NCBI GenBank assembly: GCA_022813625.1
Contig: JAKLMB010000004.1
Location: 1,550,001 to 1,614,000, forward strand
Direction of reading: 5' to 3'
Length of the DNA: 64,000 bases
Source: Aaosphaeria pasadenensis
Taxonomy: Eukaryota > Ascomycota > Dothideomycetes > Pleosporales
Positions 22,518-33,791 of this stretch are shown here, piece after piece. The notes below the pieces were generated by a model. It had not been told where the DNA came from. It did not search any database and worked only from the letters and a program-made list of their open reading frames with translations. Both the position numbers and the translations under genes were made by a program. The first letter of the stretch is position 1. Each line of letters begins with the position of its first letter.

Positions 22518-23189
22518 TCACCCAGCAATGCCGATGCCCTCACAGTACCCTATTCCGTTCACAGCGACGCATTTCGCCCAAGCACTATCGTCACATCTGG
22601 AATCTCCGTCATTGCCGCTGCCGCTGCCGCTGCCGCCACCGCTGCGACGATAGCACTCTGCCCGTGTCCTTCGCGTCTCGTGTCGCATTGCTAATGTCCC
22701 TCCTGCCAGGGCGGCGCACGCCAGGAGCATGAGCGCGAGTAGAATGAGAAAGAAGAAGATGACGCCCTTCTGTGGCGATGGTCGCCGATGTTGTCGTTGC
22801 TGTCGTGCCCTCCCACTCCAGGGTAAGCACGAGCATGCCCCGAGGAGCTTGTTCGACGATGAAAACGCAGAGCCGCTGCCACCGAGTGAAATCTCACCGC
22901 GCCGCCACGCCGTCGAGTCTAATAGGATGTCGAACGATTCGATGGACGCTGGTGACGGGGGTGCAGACGAGGCGTCTCGGTCGGCGTACCGTGGGCAGAG
23001 TAGGTCGTCGGCGAGAGTCGCTGATAATTTGCTGGAGGCGGACACAGGAGAGTCCGGAGCAATGTGGTTCGGCAGCCCTGGGGCGGAGATGTTGACGGAG
23101 ATCGTGGGCTGGTGTCGTGAATCAGCTTCAGAGTTTCCCTTCCTTTTCTGCCCAAATGAAGACGACGTATAGCAACTTACTCGTGTCAT
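22518..23189 (-). CDS. Predicted single-pass (type II-like) membrane protein, unknown function, about 199 aa
   Basis: The frame is open from 23189 to 22518 without splicing (223 aa). A GTAAGT donor directly after codon 3 and a good branch/acceptor (GCTGATTCAC...CACCAG) suggest a first exon of nine bases (23189-23181), an intron 23180-23109 and a main exon 23108-22518. The protein would then start MTRPTISVNISAPGLPNH. It has a Ser/Pro-rich cytosolic-like half, a short Cys-containing stretch (LLGACSCLPW), a basic patch (RARQQRQHRRPSPQK), one strong membrane helix (GVIFFFLILLALMLLACAAL), and a Gly/Ser-rich tail with three cysteines (AECYRR, SRCDD, AKCVAV) plus YCEG. Positive charges before the helix favour a cytosolic N-terminus. 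I do not recognise a family; conservation is untested. Confidence 0.58.
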   Translation of the reverse strand: MTRVSCYTSSSFGQKRKGNSEADSRHQPTISVNISAPGLPNHIAPDSPVSASSKLSATLADDLLCPRYADRDASSAPPSPASIESFDILLDSTAWRRGEISLGGSGSAFSSSNKLLGACSCLPWSGRARQQRQHRRPSPQKGVIFFFLILLALMLLACAALAGGTLAMRHETRRTRAECYRRSGGGSGSGSGNDGDSRCDDSAWAKCVAVNGIGYCEGIGIAG

Positions 23190-24224
23190 TGTTGGGTGGT
23201 GTAGTGTTTTTGGTTTGTAGCAATAGCCAAAGTTGGGACATCGCAGAGTTTAAGAGGCGGTTGTTCGACCCTTCAGGGCATGCTCTCTCTGAAACAGACC
23301 ACGTAAAGCTCGAGACTGCTCGCCCAGCGTTGCATGATGAAACCCCAGTGGGCGTGTTGCTCATAACAGCAACTCGCCATGTTATACTTACCCATGACCA
23401 TACCAGCAAGGCGAAGGGATCGCCCATGAAACAAAGGAGCGAATAAGGTAAATCATCACTACTTGAAACACACAGGACAGACGTTCGTAAGATGTTCGTT
23501 ATGTGAGCATTGACACCACTACCTAATTTTTTTGTGCCTTTTCTCTATAACTAATGCTCGTGATAGACCTTTTCAGCCCCGCTGTCAAGACAATCTGAAT
23601 GAGCCTAACTACTCGGCCCAAATCACGCTTTGGATTTTCTCCTTTGCAGCCCACTTCATACTAGAGTCTCGATTTTCGTTTTTGTTTGAAAAAGAAAACC
23701 GAAAAAAATGAAAAACAAGAAGAAGGGTACTCGTTCTCGCACAAGTGAATAACGGTCGGCGAGGGAGCTTTGATGTTCGGTCGCTGCCTCATGTAGAGGC
23801 CCACCTATGGTCAATTTCGGCCTATTGCTTATCCCTCCCCTCACTCCTCGGTCAGGACAAGACACATATTAGGTGGAAATGAATCCCAAGTCGGGTGTGC
23901 TTGCCCTGCCTCGGGATAGTCACTGTATGCATTATCATTGCCAGGTGACTGGCCGTATGGGCAAGACAGCAAACCATCACGAAGTGGAGGTTCTGCAGGC
24001 ATGACAAAGGAAAATTAGAAACAGAAAAGAAACTCTTGATATTGTAGGCACATAAACAGGAACGCTCGAAATGCCTGGACCTCGCAGTGATGCTCATACA
24101 CGGAGATTTTTGATACAACGAAAAGGAAGAGAGAGTTGGGGCGTTGGGTGGCGGAAGCGGCCTTTGAAGCCGGGAGGATTGGTTGGTTCTGATAGGACCC
24201 TACTGCATCTTACCGATGCCGCAG
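23190..24224. other. Intergenic: promoter of the small membrane-protein gene and cyclin 3' region
   Basis: No gene seen. AT-rich with A/T runs at about 23520-23540 and 23680-23730. The cyclin 3' untranslated region probably covers the right end. Confidence 0.5.
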
Positions 24225-25520
24225 CTACTGTTCATGCTGCGGTTGAAGGTAGCCATTGTGGTAATACTGAGGTTGGATCATGACTGCAGGGTGATCAGGG
24301 GTTGGCGTGGTGGGGTACACGTGATTGTCTTGAGGTCTGGCTAGATGTCCTTGTCCAAATTGCACATTGTCAGGCGTGATGGGTGGTGTAATGCAACCAT
24401 GGTGGACGACAGTGCCGTATTGGTTCTTCTGAGGAGTCTGAGGACCGAGGTATGCAGGCTTGTAGTCGTTGACGGCACCTGTCACGGGGGGAGTAGGTGG
24501 GGCAGCGACTCGGCTGGCAATCTGTGCTTGACGTTGAAGGAAGTCATCGACGATGGTAGATACACTCGACAGGTGGGCAGAGGCATACTTGCGCGCAAGC
24601 ACCTGGGACGGTTGGTACAAGTGGTTAGAGAGGCTCATGACCGTCTGCGGGTCATATGCTCCAGCCCACTCAATTGGCTTTGCTTGATTCCTGGACAAGA
24701 TGCACCTTGCGAGGGCAAGGGCGGAACGAGCCAAGACGGAAGGTTTGGTGGAAACGAACTCCTTGTGGAAGAGAGCGATCTCGGCAATGTACAGAGTCAT
24801 GTTCTCAACCTCGGAGTCGTAGGCGACCTCGGAAAGTGCAAGCTGGAGGAAGCTATCGACGGTGGGGTGTCCGATCATCCAGTTAAGAGTCTGGAGTACG
24901 TGCCACTCCATCTGGGTAAACATCTCATCGTCATAAAGTGAGCAGCACATGGACTTGAGTTCTCGCACGGTGGGGACACGGTCCTTCTTGTCGCCATACT
25001 TGGCAGCAATGAGGAGAGCAGCGCAGCCGACGAGCTGGTAGTGGCGCTTGTAGACGACACGTCGCGAACAGTAACGATCGAGCAAGTTCACCGCAAGGAA
25101 GAGGGTCTCTGGGAGCAATTGGAAAGCGGCATGGGCCTCAATAAGGAAGTCAAGCAGGTAAGGGCGCATGAACCATTGGATCTCTGACTGGATGTCGATC
25201 GAGTTGACGTCGGGCAGGGTTTGCGACTAACAATTGTTTAGCACGAGTGATTGTCATCCTCGCTTGAAACAGCAATCTCTTCTTACCTCCATGTTTTCCA
25301 TGTGCTCCATGATGTCCTCTTGATACTCTTCGGCGGTCGCTCTGGAGAGATCTTCCGCGAGAGCACGCTGTTGCATCCTTGCTACCGCCCGTTCGCGCTC
25401 ACGGGCCTCAGCGCGCATGGCATAGATGCCGTCCTCGTTTGACTCGACGAAGAAGCTGTCACATTGGTTATAGCGAGGCAGGCCGGTAGGCAGGTTAGAC
25501 GGGCCAGTTGGGTAAGCCAT
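24225..25520 (-). CDS. cln1: G1 cyclin, Cln/PucA type, 411 aa
   Basis: Regulatory partner of the main cyclin-dependent kinase at the G1/S transition. Two exons, 25520-25287 and 25226-24225, flank a 60-nt intron in phase 0. The N-terminus (MAYPTGPSNLPTGLPRYNQ) is followed by a charged helix (MRAEARERERAVARMQQRAL). The cyclin box, roughly residues 75-200, contains EIQWFMRPYLLDFLIEAHAA, LPETLFLAVNLLDRYCSRR, YQLVGCAALLIAAKYGDKK, VPTVRELKSMC, MEWHVLQTLNWMIGHPT and DSFLQLALSE. The tail is Pro/Thr-rich with several minimal CDK sites (PPTPP, GPQTPQK, CITPPITPDN, TPTPDHP), the usual arrangement for an unstable, phosphorylation-regulated G1 cyclin. Yeast-type PEST degrons are not obvious. The upstream region is exceptionally long and gene-free. 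Confidence 0.95.
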
Positions 25521-28500
25521 TTTGACGACGAAGATTGGTTTAGAGGTGATCGAAAGAGTGGATGCTAATTCTCCGGGATATAGACTAAAACTGAGAGTGG
25601 ACGTGGATTTTCTTGGTGAAAGTGAGTGGAAGGCTTGATAAAGAAGCCGAGATGATTAGAGAGCGTAAGCCGGGTAGGCAAGTGTGTCGAAGGACTGTAA
25701 TTAGTTGGAGGTGATTTTGTGAAAGAGGGTCACTGTGTTGGTGAATATCCCACGAAGAGGCGGGAAATCTACGTGGACAGAGCCTATATTGCAGGCCGGT
25801 CAGCAGCTGCTACTTGTCCCTGAGCGAGTCAAGTGAATGTGGAGAGGAGTTCGTACCTTGAGAGAATTAAAATATTACTTGAAAGAGCGAACAGTGGAAG
25901 ACGGCAATAAGAGAAGAAAGTATAAAGGTCGAAAGGATCGATCCTGCGCTAGTTGCATACAGGAACTGATCTGGAATGGACTGCTGTTGGTATTGTCCTA
26001 ATTGGCGAGCACTACGAAGGGAGAGCTCGAGGGCAGAAGCACGAGTTAACGAGTCCGCCGGTTGGGTGAGGAAGCGAGTGGACCGCCAAGAACAGCTTGG
26101 GAATGCAGATATTCCAGATCTGGCAATCGCGAGTCTACACAGGGATGTGAGTCGCGGTTCGCTGGTTTTCAATGCTGGATCGATGTACCTTGCGGAGGTC
26201 CTGCGGGGTTGTGAAGGTGAAATAGACACGGCAGGGGTATGACGGTTGTGCTATTGGTGTAGCGACTGTTGACTGTGTGGCAATGTAAGATTAGCGAAAC
26301 TTCACCAGCAAGAATGGCAATGAGCGGGTGAAAGGCGAGAATGTAGATTTTGGGAGACCATGGAGAACGAGGGTCTAGATGGGAATGTGGTAGCGTGGTT
26401 GAGCACGCCTGGTGTTGGAATGGGTTGCGTCGTCTGATCGCCTCGGAAATTGGTTTTTGATGCAAGAAATGTGGAGGGCAAGTAGGGCACCGAGACAGGT
26501 AGACCAAAAGAAGAGGTCCTTCTGAGTGAAGCTGCCGCGATAGACGCAGAGTCCAGGTACAGAGGTATGCCTTCCAGGGGACGCTGTGGTATGGAGCGGA
26601 AGCAGAGACGGTGTGCAGAGGTGAGAATATGAATCGAAGCAGTGAAGCTGAGAACAATTGCTCTTGAATAGATAGAGCAAGTAATAGGCGTGATAGGTGG
26701 ACAGCTGATTCGGGCAAACAGCCGGTGTCGCTCGGTGGTGTAGCTTTGTGGTGCAAGTGAAGGGCCGTCATTCAATCGAGTAGTCGGTGTGGAATTGGCG
26801 AGACACGTCTCAATGAGATAAGTCTGCAATCCGATGCCTCGCTCGGCATTCTGCCGCCCTGGACAAACTCGCGTCGCAGCACACACATCATCTCTGTGCA
26901 TGTCTCTTCGTCCCTTAACATCCAGATTTCGGAACGAGGTGTGTGGGCAGTGTTCACCACCCACCCAACCACATCCATGTTGTTGAAATCGCTTTCGTCT
27001 CACCCGACATGGGTCGGACGAGTTGGAAGTCAAGGCTCAAGACGAATGTGGCCCGCATTTAGACCAAGGTCCAGGTAATCCAGGTCGTAGGAGGGGCCAT
27101 TTCTGTAGGATCACGAAGGGACAAGGGGTAAAGGGATCTTTGGTGAATGTGTGCGGATCTTGGAAGAAAACGATAACTAAGCAAAAAACATGACATACCA
27201 CAGATATTCAGAAACCGTTTGAATGACTGGCACACACTGAGCTTGTCGGTCGGATGGGTGCAGGTTCGAGGCCGAGGGGCTGGGAGAGAGCCTAGATTGC
27301 GGTTGACGGAAGTATCGTCGACTCGAGAGAAGATGGAGGAGCGAGGATGAGCAACGTAGGACGAAGCTTTATTCGACGGTGAAGACGAAGGTGAAGGCGA
27401 AGGGGAGGATGAGAGCGAAAGGAGACAGAAGGTACTATGCACAAGGCTGTGGTACGCTTCGAGGTCCTATTCGAGGAGGGACGGTCGGTTTGGAGGAGAC
27501 CGAGGAGCAGGTGGTGAGTTATATGGAAGAGACGGCGCCGAAGAACAAGACAGCACTCATCAGAACCAGGACTCAATGCTCCGACCGAGATGTGAGATAT
27601 CGGATGGAGGAGAGAGAGAGGGAGGGAGTGATAGAGAGAAGAGAGGGGATGAGTGAGAGAGAAGGAGAGGAGAGGAGATGAAGAGAGAGTGTAGATGTTC
27701 AGACGAGCCAAGGCTGAGATTTGGGAAACGACGGGCCAGCAGCTCTCGGATGGAGTTTAGGGCTTGCTACACCACGCCTCCTTCCCACGCCTAGGTACAT
27801 ACGCAGTACTCCGTACACACCCACACGCACATACCTACACGCTACTACACACTGCAAGAAGCAAGCAAACGCAGAGGAAAAGAGGAGTTACAAGCCAGGA
27901 TTGATGGGGGGCATGAATCTAACCTAGGACGGGATGGATGCATCTGAGCGCGCAAAGCAAAGAGAGAGGACATCCACAGTTGAGGGAAGGGAAGGGAAGG
28001 GAAGGTGAACAGGGGCAGGGGTGGTGAAGGCCTCCTCTCTCTTCACCTTCACCTCCAATCTGCCCAGTGAGTGGTGAATGGTGAGTGGTGCAACAACACC
28101 ATCCAAGCTGCCAGGTCTTCCCTAGCAGGTATTCCCAGTCTCTATTCCTGGTCATTTCACGGGCGGGCGGACAGGCGACCGCCTATTGTACAGGCAAAGC
28201 AAACAGGCGATGGACTGGCGAAGGATCATCCTAGCCAATCGAAGCCTCCTCCTTTGGCCGGCTTCATCTGATCCTTGGTATGCCGTCTATAGAGTATAGA
28301 CTACAGGTCACTCTACGCAGACACACAGACACACACTACCCGTACTCGTACCTGCTTAACTGCGTCTCATCATTGCTTTTCAGATTGCCTTTCAACACGC
28401 CAGATACACGCTCATACGCGTTGCAAAACCAAACCTAAACCTACTACCGCTCCACTAGGTACCTACCAGTAGGTAACTAATCCGGCTATCCAACTAACAT

Positions 28501-31500
28501 GTATTAACGCAACCAACCAATCGACCGATTACCTATCCGACTCTAACACTACTGACACTTCTTGGTAGTCTACACTCTAACGATCTGAATATGTAGTTAA
28601 TTGTACCAATGAGTTTGTACACGGAGCATGGCAGATGGTACGATATGGCTGAATCTATCGAGTACTATTGCTCAGTAACAGACTATGTACCGCAACTGCG
28701 GCCATCACCTCTACAACCACCGCCGAAGAAATCCGATGAGATCGTTTCCCAATTCCATCGTTCAAAACGTCATCATAATCATTACTCCACTCCTGGGCAA
28801 GATCCCAAATCGTACCGTTCGTTGCAACTAAGAGTGCCTACAGCGCAGCACAACACACCACCAACCTCAACTACAACTACAACGACCCCCACTGCGTCCT
28901 CCCGTTTGTCTGTCGTTGTATCGTCACTGCGGCTGCCGTGCCCATCATGAAGCCGCCCAACATCCCGCCCTGGCGCACCCTTCCACAAACATGCTCGCAC
29001 AAATGGTCCTCCTCGCGGGATGATTGTGGAATCCATGATATTCAGCGGGAAGATGCTCGCTCTCCTCCTCTGTACGCCATATGGGACAGTGGTGAGGACT
29101 TCGTACAGGTAACAGGACACAGCAGGTACAGTAGCCTGTAGGGTGGTTGAACCCGCCATGGCATGGCTGCCATGACATGGGTTTGGTTGGGGGGTGGGCA
29201 AAAAAAGAAGCTTAGCGGCCGTGTCCTTCCATGTCGCCAGCGCGAATCAATCCATCAGCTCCGGTCAGCCTGAAGCCAACACATGCAATGCACTCTGCAG
29301 CTACACAAGGGCCGACATATGTTACCAACCTATGATTTTCATTATTGTCACCCTTTCAACAGGAAACAATCTTGCTTTCGAGCAGATGCCAAGCCGATTC
29401 ATCCAGCCCATTCTGCTCGTTCTGATCACCCAGCCCGTCCTGCCTATCCAGCTATCGAGCCATCAAGCCATCCATTTTGAACCCAATCATCTATCCAACT
29501 CGTCAACTCGTCTATACCAAACTAATCCATCCATACTTTCTCTTTTTCCTTTATTCTGCCATCCATCAGGGCATTGTCCGCCACTCTTCCGGCTCTCCTC
29601 GCCCCCAGTCCCCCTCCAATTCTGCGTGCAGCTATTGCTCGGGTTCCCCCTGGCATAACCTTCCCGCGCCAAGCTGCCCGTGATAGGGAGCAACCACGCT
29701 CCTGAATATCGTCATGGTGCGAAATTGACCGTGACTGGTTGGTAGACGCGTGCGCTCCTCTACTAAACAGTATAACCGTTGCTCTCCTTTTAGCTGCCCG
29801 GACTAAGATGTCCAAAACGCTCACTAGATACACCATTCATTCCAAAAGGTATTCGCAAGGCGGTAGGTACGAGTAGAGTCGCATGTTCCAATCTCCAATG
29901 TCATTCTCCTTGGCCTGGATGCATTGTTCATTGTGGCCGTTCGTTGTGGGTGTCGTTGGCTCTCCTTGCAGCCACTTCGTTTTTGCTTTGTCGCACTCTG
30001 GCACAGTTCCACGGTCGATGGGTCAAAACTCACGTTCACGCTGCATGGTGCTCTACTCCGTACAGGAGACTGATTGCATTGTGCTTGGGCCCATCACGCT
30101 ACATCGTTACCAGATTTGCTCGACCGGAGTAATACAGAGCGACGCCCTTGCAGAACACCATGGCTTCTTTCTCGCAAATCAAACCGCCTGACTCAAACAT
30201 CTTGTATCACTCCATACCATCATCTACTCATCGATCCTCCACCACTGGGGAGGCAGTATCAATTCAATGTTGGTTCCCGTGGAATGGCTAATTGCTTTTC
30301 CATCCTTCTACCTCCTGTCCTGCCTTACCTGCACGCTCAGACACACTATGATTTCAATATCGACGATTGTGGCCGACCGGTGGTCCCACGCAATCTTGAC
30401 TAGCCTCCACAAAACGCGTCCCTATTCCAATTTCGAAATCTCGAAATGGCTGTATGGCCTGGGATCGCGTGGCGACCTCCGTCGGTTTGGGGTCGCCCCG
30501 TCGTATTTTCCAGAAATCAATTCACCGTGCCCTTGCTGGAAAGCTCTCTCCATTTGCGGGGCTGGCGTCAAAACCATTCAGGCGCGGAAAGCCTATTTTG
30601 AGACCTGGTTCGCATGCAGAGGACAATACCAGTGCTTCTCCTTAGGGTGTTGAATTGAAGAAGGGATCATCTCCGCGCAGCACCGCATCGTACATACCGT
30701 GACAGGTCGCTGCAGCAGGCGTTTCTCTGGTACAGCGGCCAGCCGCCTTTCTTAGGCATATCGAATTGGCCTGGCTTGATTTCACTTGTCACAGATTCCC
30801 TAACTTGTACCGTGGCCAGTCTGCAAGCCGAGACTGTCCTACCAAGGTCTCAGTCTTGACTCTTTGACTCTTGGACAAAGTACGGAGGACATGACGCAGT
30901 CTTTGGTGGAATGCTAGATGCCGTGACCTTTCTGATCTTCATACATATCCAACGTATGAGAGGGGCTCAGCATTGGCCTCAGCTGCTAACTACTGCATCG
31001 CCATCCGCCATCCTTACGCAACAATGAGCGGGCAGCGGCATCTGAAGTCGCGCGCGCCGATGGCCTACTTATTTTCTTTTCGAACAATAACCAATCTTGT
31101 GCGGAAGCAGAAGGTGGACAGCTGCCGCAAATCTCGGTGAGGACGGGGGGCGCAGGTTATTGCTATTCGTCCATCGGTGATTACTACTCGTCTACTGGTC
31201 GCGAGCATCTCCCCGTCCAAGGAAATGCGGCTGGCTGGCTACCTGGTTGCGTTGGCGAGCTTCTAGCGCCACCTAGGATCTCTCCTCTTTCACGCCTTCA
31301 CGCACGTCGCAGCCTCGATCTATCAACTCCTGCATGCCAATTCCCTGTTTACCAAACGAACTTGTCTATCATCGATTCATCGACTCATCACTAATACCGC
31401 TGCACCTTATGAGGGGCCACTAGCGTACGGGGCTACGCCGTAAGAACCGACGACCGGCTCTTCGTACCCAGCCACTAATTATTTACAGCATATTCCCCAT

Positions 31501-33791
31501 TAAAGTCGTGTGTCAGTAGTGCTGATGCTATAACATGCCACGCTCTCACGTCGCGAACGCGTCGCTTTTCTCCTCCAACTCAACCCTATTATTGATGCTG
31601 TGTCGTTTCTTTTCTTCGCTTCTCCGCCACGCGCGATCAGACTATTCTTGTGCCAGCGCCGGGTTGGGTTCCAACGCAAAGGATCACTACTCATGTGCTG
31701 CGGTGGGTCCGGAAGCTGCATGCCCTTACTTCCTGTGATTGACCTTCGTATCAGCTGGGACATTTGCGAAGCATAATTGAGGGACGTTTACGCAAGTAAT
31801 TGCAACACTGCTCAGGTTGACTTCGCACAGCATATTGACATGTGCAGCTTACACCGGCGATCTGTACCGCTGTGCTCCCTCCAGTGCATCTGTTGAACGG
31901 GAACAACGTCTGGCCACTTCCATTTCCACCTTCCACCCTTCCTGTCGCTTACGGCCCGCAGCATTACCTCGTCACAGCGATGCACACAGCCGGTGAAGCA
32001 GGCAAATCGCCTACAATATTGTCATGATCGCATCCCCCTTTGAAGCAGACCCCCCCGCTAACAAAAGATGCTGTAATACTCCACTCCTGACGGCAACCCA
32101 AAAAACCCCTTCGTGCATTAGTGCCGGTGCATCTCTCCGACGTCTCGTTGCAAAGGGAAGACAGAAGAGAAGAAGAAAATTATTTCTTCAGCGCCGTTGC
32201 CCGTTTCCTGGGAGATGGTATGCAACCGGAGGAATTTTTCACCCTCTCTTTGCAAACTGTGGAACTATGCGGGCCGGTGCGCGCGTTTGTACCCACAGTA
32301 TAGGAAACCCACGGACGCGTTGTCAGGGAAGTTCACGATGACTGACATACAGCGCCGGCGAGTTATCATCGTTGAATCTTTGCTGACAACCCCGTTCCGC
32401 GTCCGTCCAGCCTTCTTCCGCCAGCCCGCTTCGTCGTCATAACTACGAACTACCACAGCGTCGAACGCGGTCGTGTGGTCGGTGATCACGTCCCACAGAC
32501 TACGATCTATCTCCGTTTGCTTCGGCCTCGAAAATTTTCTTTCCTGCGGCCTGCCGAAATGAATGTTTCATGGGCCTACACCGTACATTTTGATCAGGAT
32601 TCGAAATGGCCGAAACGGCTCGTACTCCATGAAGCGTCATACCAGCCTTCTCAACAGAACTCATGCTGTAGCCCTTGCCTGCTGCTTGATGGGCTTGTAT
32701 CGCCTGGTGATTCCATTGACACTTACTGCCTGGACAGTCACAATCTGTTGCCTGATGGCTTTGGCAGGTAAGATCTGTAGGCATTTACTGGATTGTGCTC
32801 GTCTCGATCGCTCCCTCGAACGCCATCTTGGGCCGAGACATCGTCCAACCGGTGGAGTTGGGCGAATTCATGGGTAAAGTTATTTGTAGAACTCCCCCGG
32901 GGTAAGGCTCGTCAAATCGAGAGTAGAACAGAGCATCAGTGGTGGGCATGTGCTCATAGAGCTTGGAGGGGGACGTGACTTCCATTCCCAAACCACACAG
33001 GTAATTGAGGTAAGCATGATGGTAGCCCAACGTCAACCGCTGCTGCATGTAGCAAAATAGACTGCATTTTCATGAGTCTCTCGAAGTGAGCCTAATGTCG
33101 CCGCATCATCGCATATCTCACTTGATAGGGATGTTAGCATGTCCAAAGATTCACCTCGCTTGCATGCTTGCACAAAGCCATGATCAGCCTGATCCAACCC
33201 CTCCTTCCTATTCAACTTCATCATGACCACTGAAATCATCCCCGCACAGCATCTACAACCACTTACCCCCCGATCAAGAGGCATATTTCTAGACACTTGA
33301 CGATAGCAAGCGTTCCATGCGCGATTCACACGGAATCTGACATCTCCTCCCTCCCCCTTGAGAATTCGACAATTGACGTGTATGAAACTCAATGTAGCCT
33401 GGAACATGTCTAGATCAAACCCTTCCCCAGTGTCTCGCATCTTTGTATCCCAAATGACTCAGTGAGGTGACGTGAATCCGGATTTGAGACAATTCGTCAA
33501 GATCTGGTGGTGGTACAAGTCGTGGAGTCGTTATTCGGATCGCATCATAGTTGTTCCGTGCTCTTGGCGGTTTCTCTTGGGACGGTCGGCGTTTGCAAAG
33601 CGCCGACATTTTTTTCGAACAGAAACCTCATTGCTGGGACGCAAGTTTCTTCGTGTATGATAACTCCATAGTAACGGGGAGATTTCTGTTCGCCATTCGT
33701 TATATTTCGCAGAAGAATCTGCGCGCAGGGGGACAGCCTATCTTCCCTCCTCTCCTTTTCTTGATTGGAGTTCTTTTGCTTGGTTGCGATC
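25521..33791. other. 8.3-kb gene-free interval between the cyclin and UTP4
   Basis: No supportable gene on either strand. The cyclin-proximal part (about 25520-27720) is pyrimidine-rich on the minus strand and gives several long but low-complexity frames there (for example 26169-26771), as expected of a long leader and promoter. Farther right, frames such as 28609-28950, 29194-29658 and 33033-33440 lack splice partners or family features. MCB-like ACGCGT hexamers occur at 28416, 29746, 30414, 31557 and 32315. The last few hundred bases must contain the UTP4 promoter. Confidence 0.55.
27604..27695 (-). repeat. Polypyrimidine (minus strand) / polypurine (plus strand) tract
   Basis: On the plus strand about 90 bases are almost pure purine (GAGA, GGGA and AGAGGAG runs). 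They lie about 2.1 kb upstream of the cyclin start and read as CT-rich on the cyclin's coding strand. Such tracts often mark promoters or transcription start regions in filamentous fungi; this use here is inferred. Confidence 0.45.

Noticed and set aside
27262..27276. GGTTCGAGGCC match to the tRNA B-box consensus
   Set aside because: Flanks do not form a T-arm or acceptor stem.
26169..27711. Long minus-strand frames (26169-26771, 26302-27033, 27292-27711)
   Set aside because: Low-complexity Ser/Pro/Leu/His composition from pyrimidine-rich DNA, overlapping one another in different frames, with no domains. They fit a leader/promoter better than genes.
28609..29201. Overlapping frames on both strands (28609-28950 +, 28782-29201 -)
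   Set aside because: Poly-Thr and poly-Val are readings of the same ACA/GTT-type repeat; neither frame shows family features or splice partners.
32785..33609. Minus-strand frames that might form a gene divergent from UTP4
   Set aside because: Some stretches look protein-like (PYPGGVLQITLPMNSPNS), but donors and acceptors that would join the three frames are poor and composition is mixed. Kept out for lack of support.
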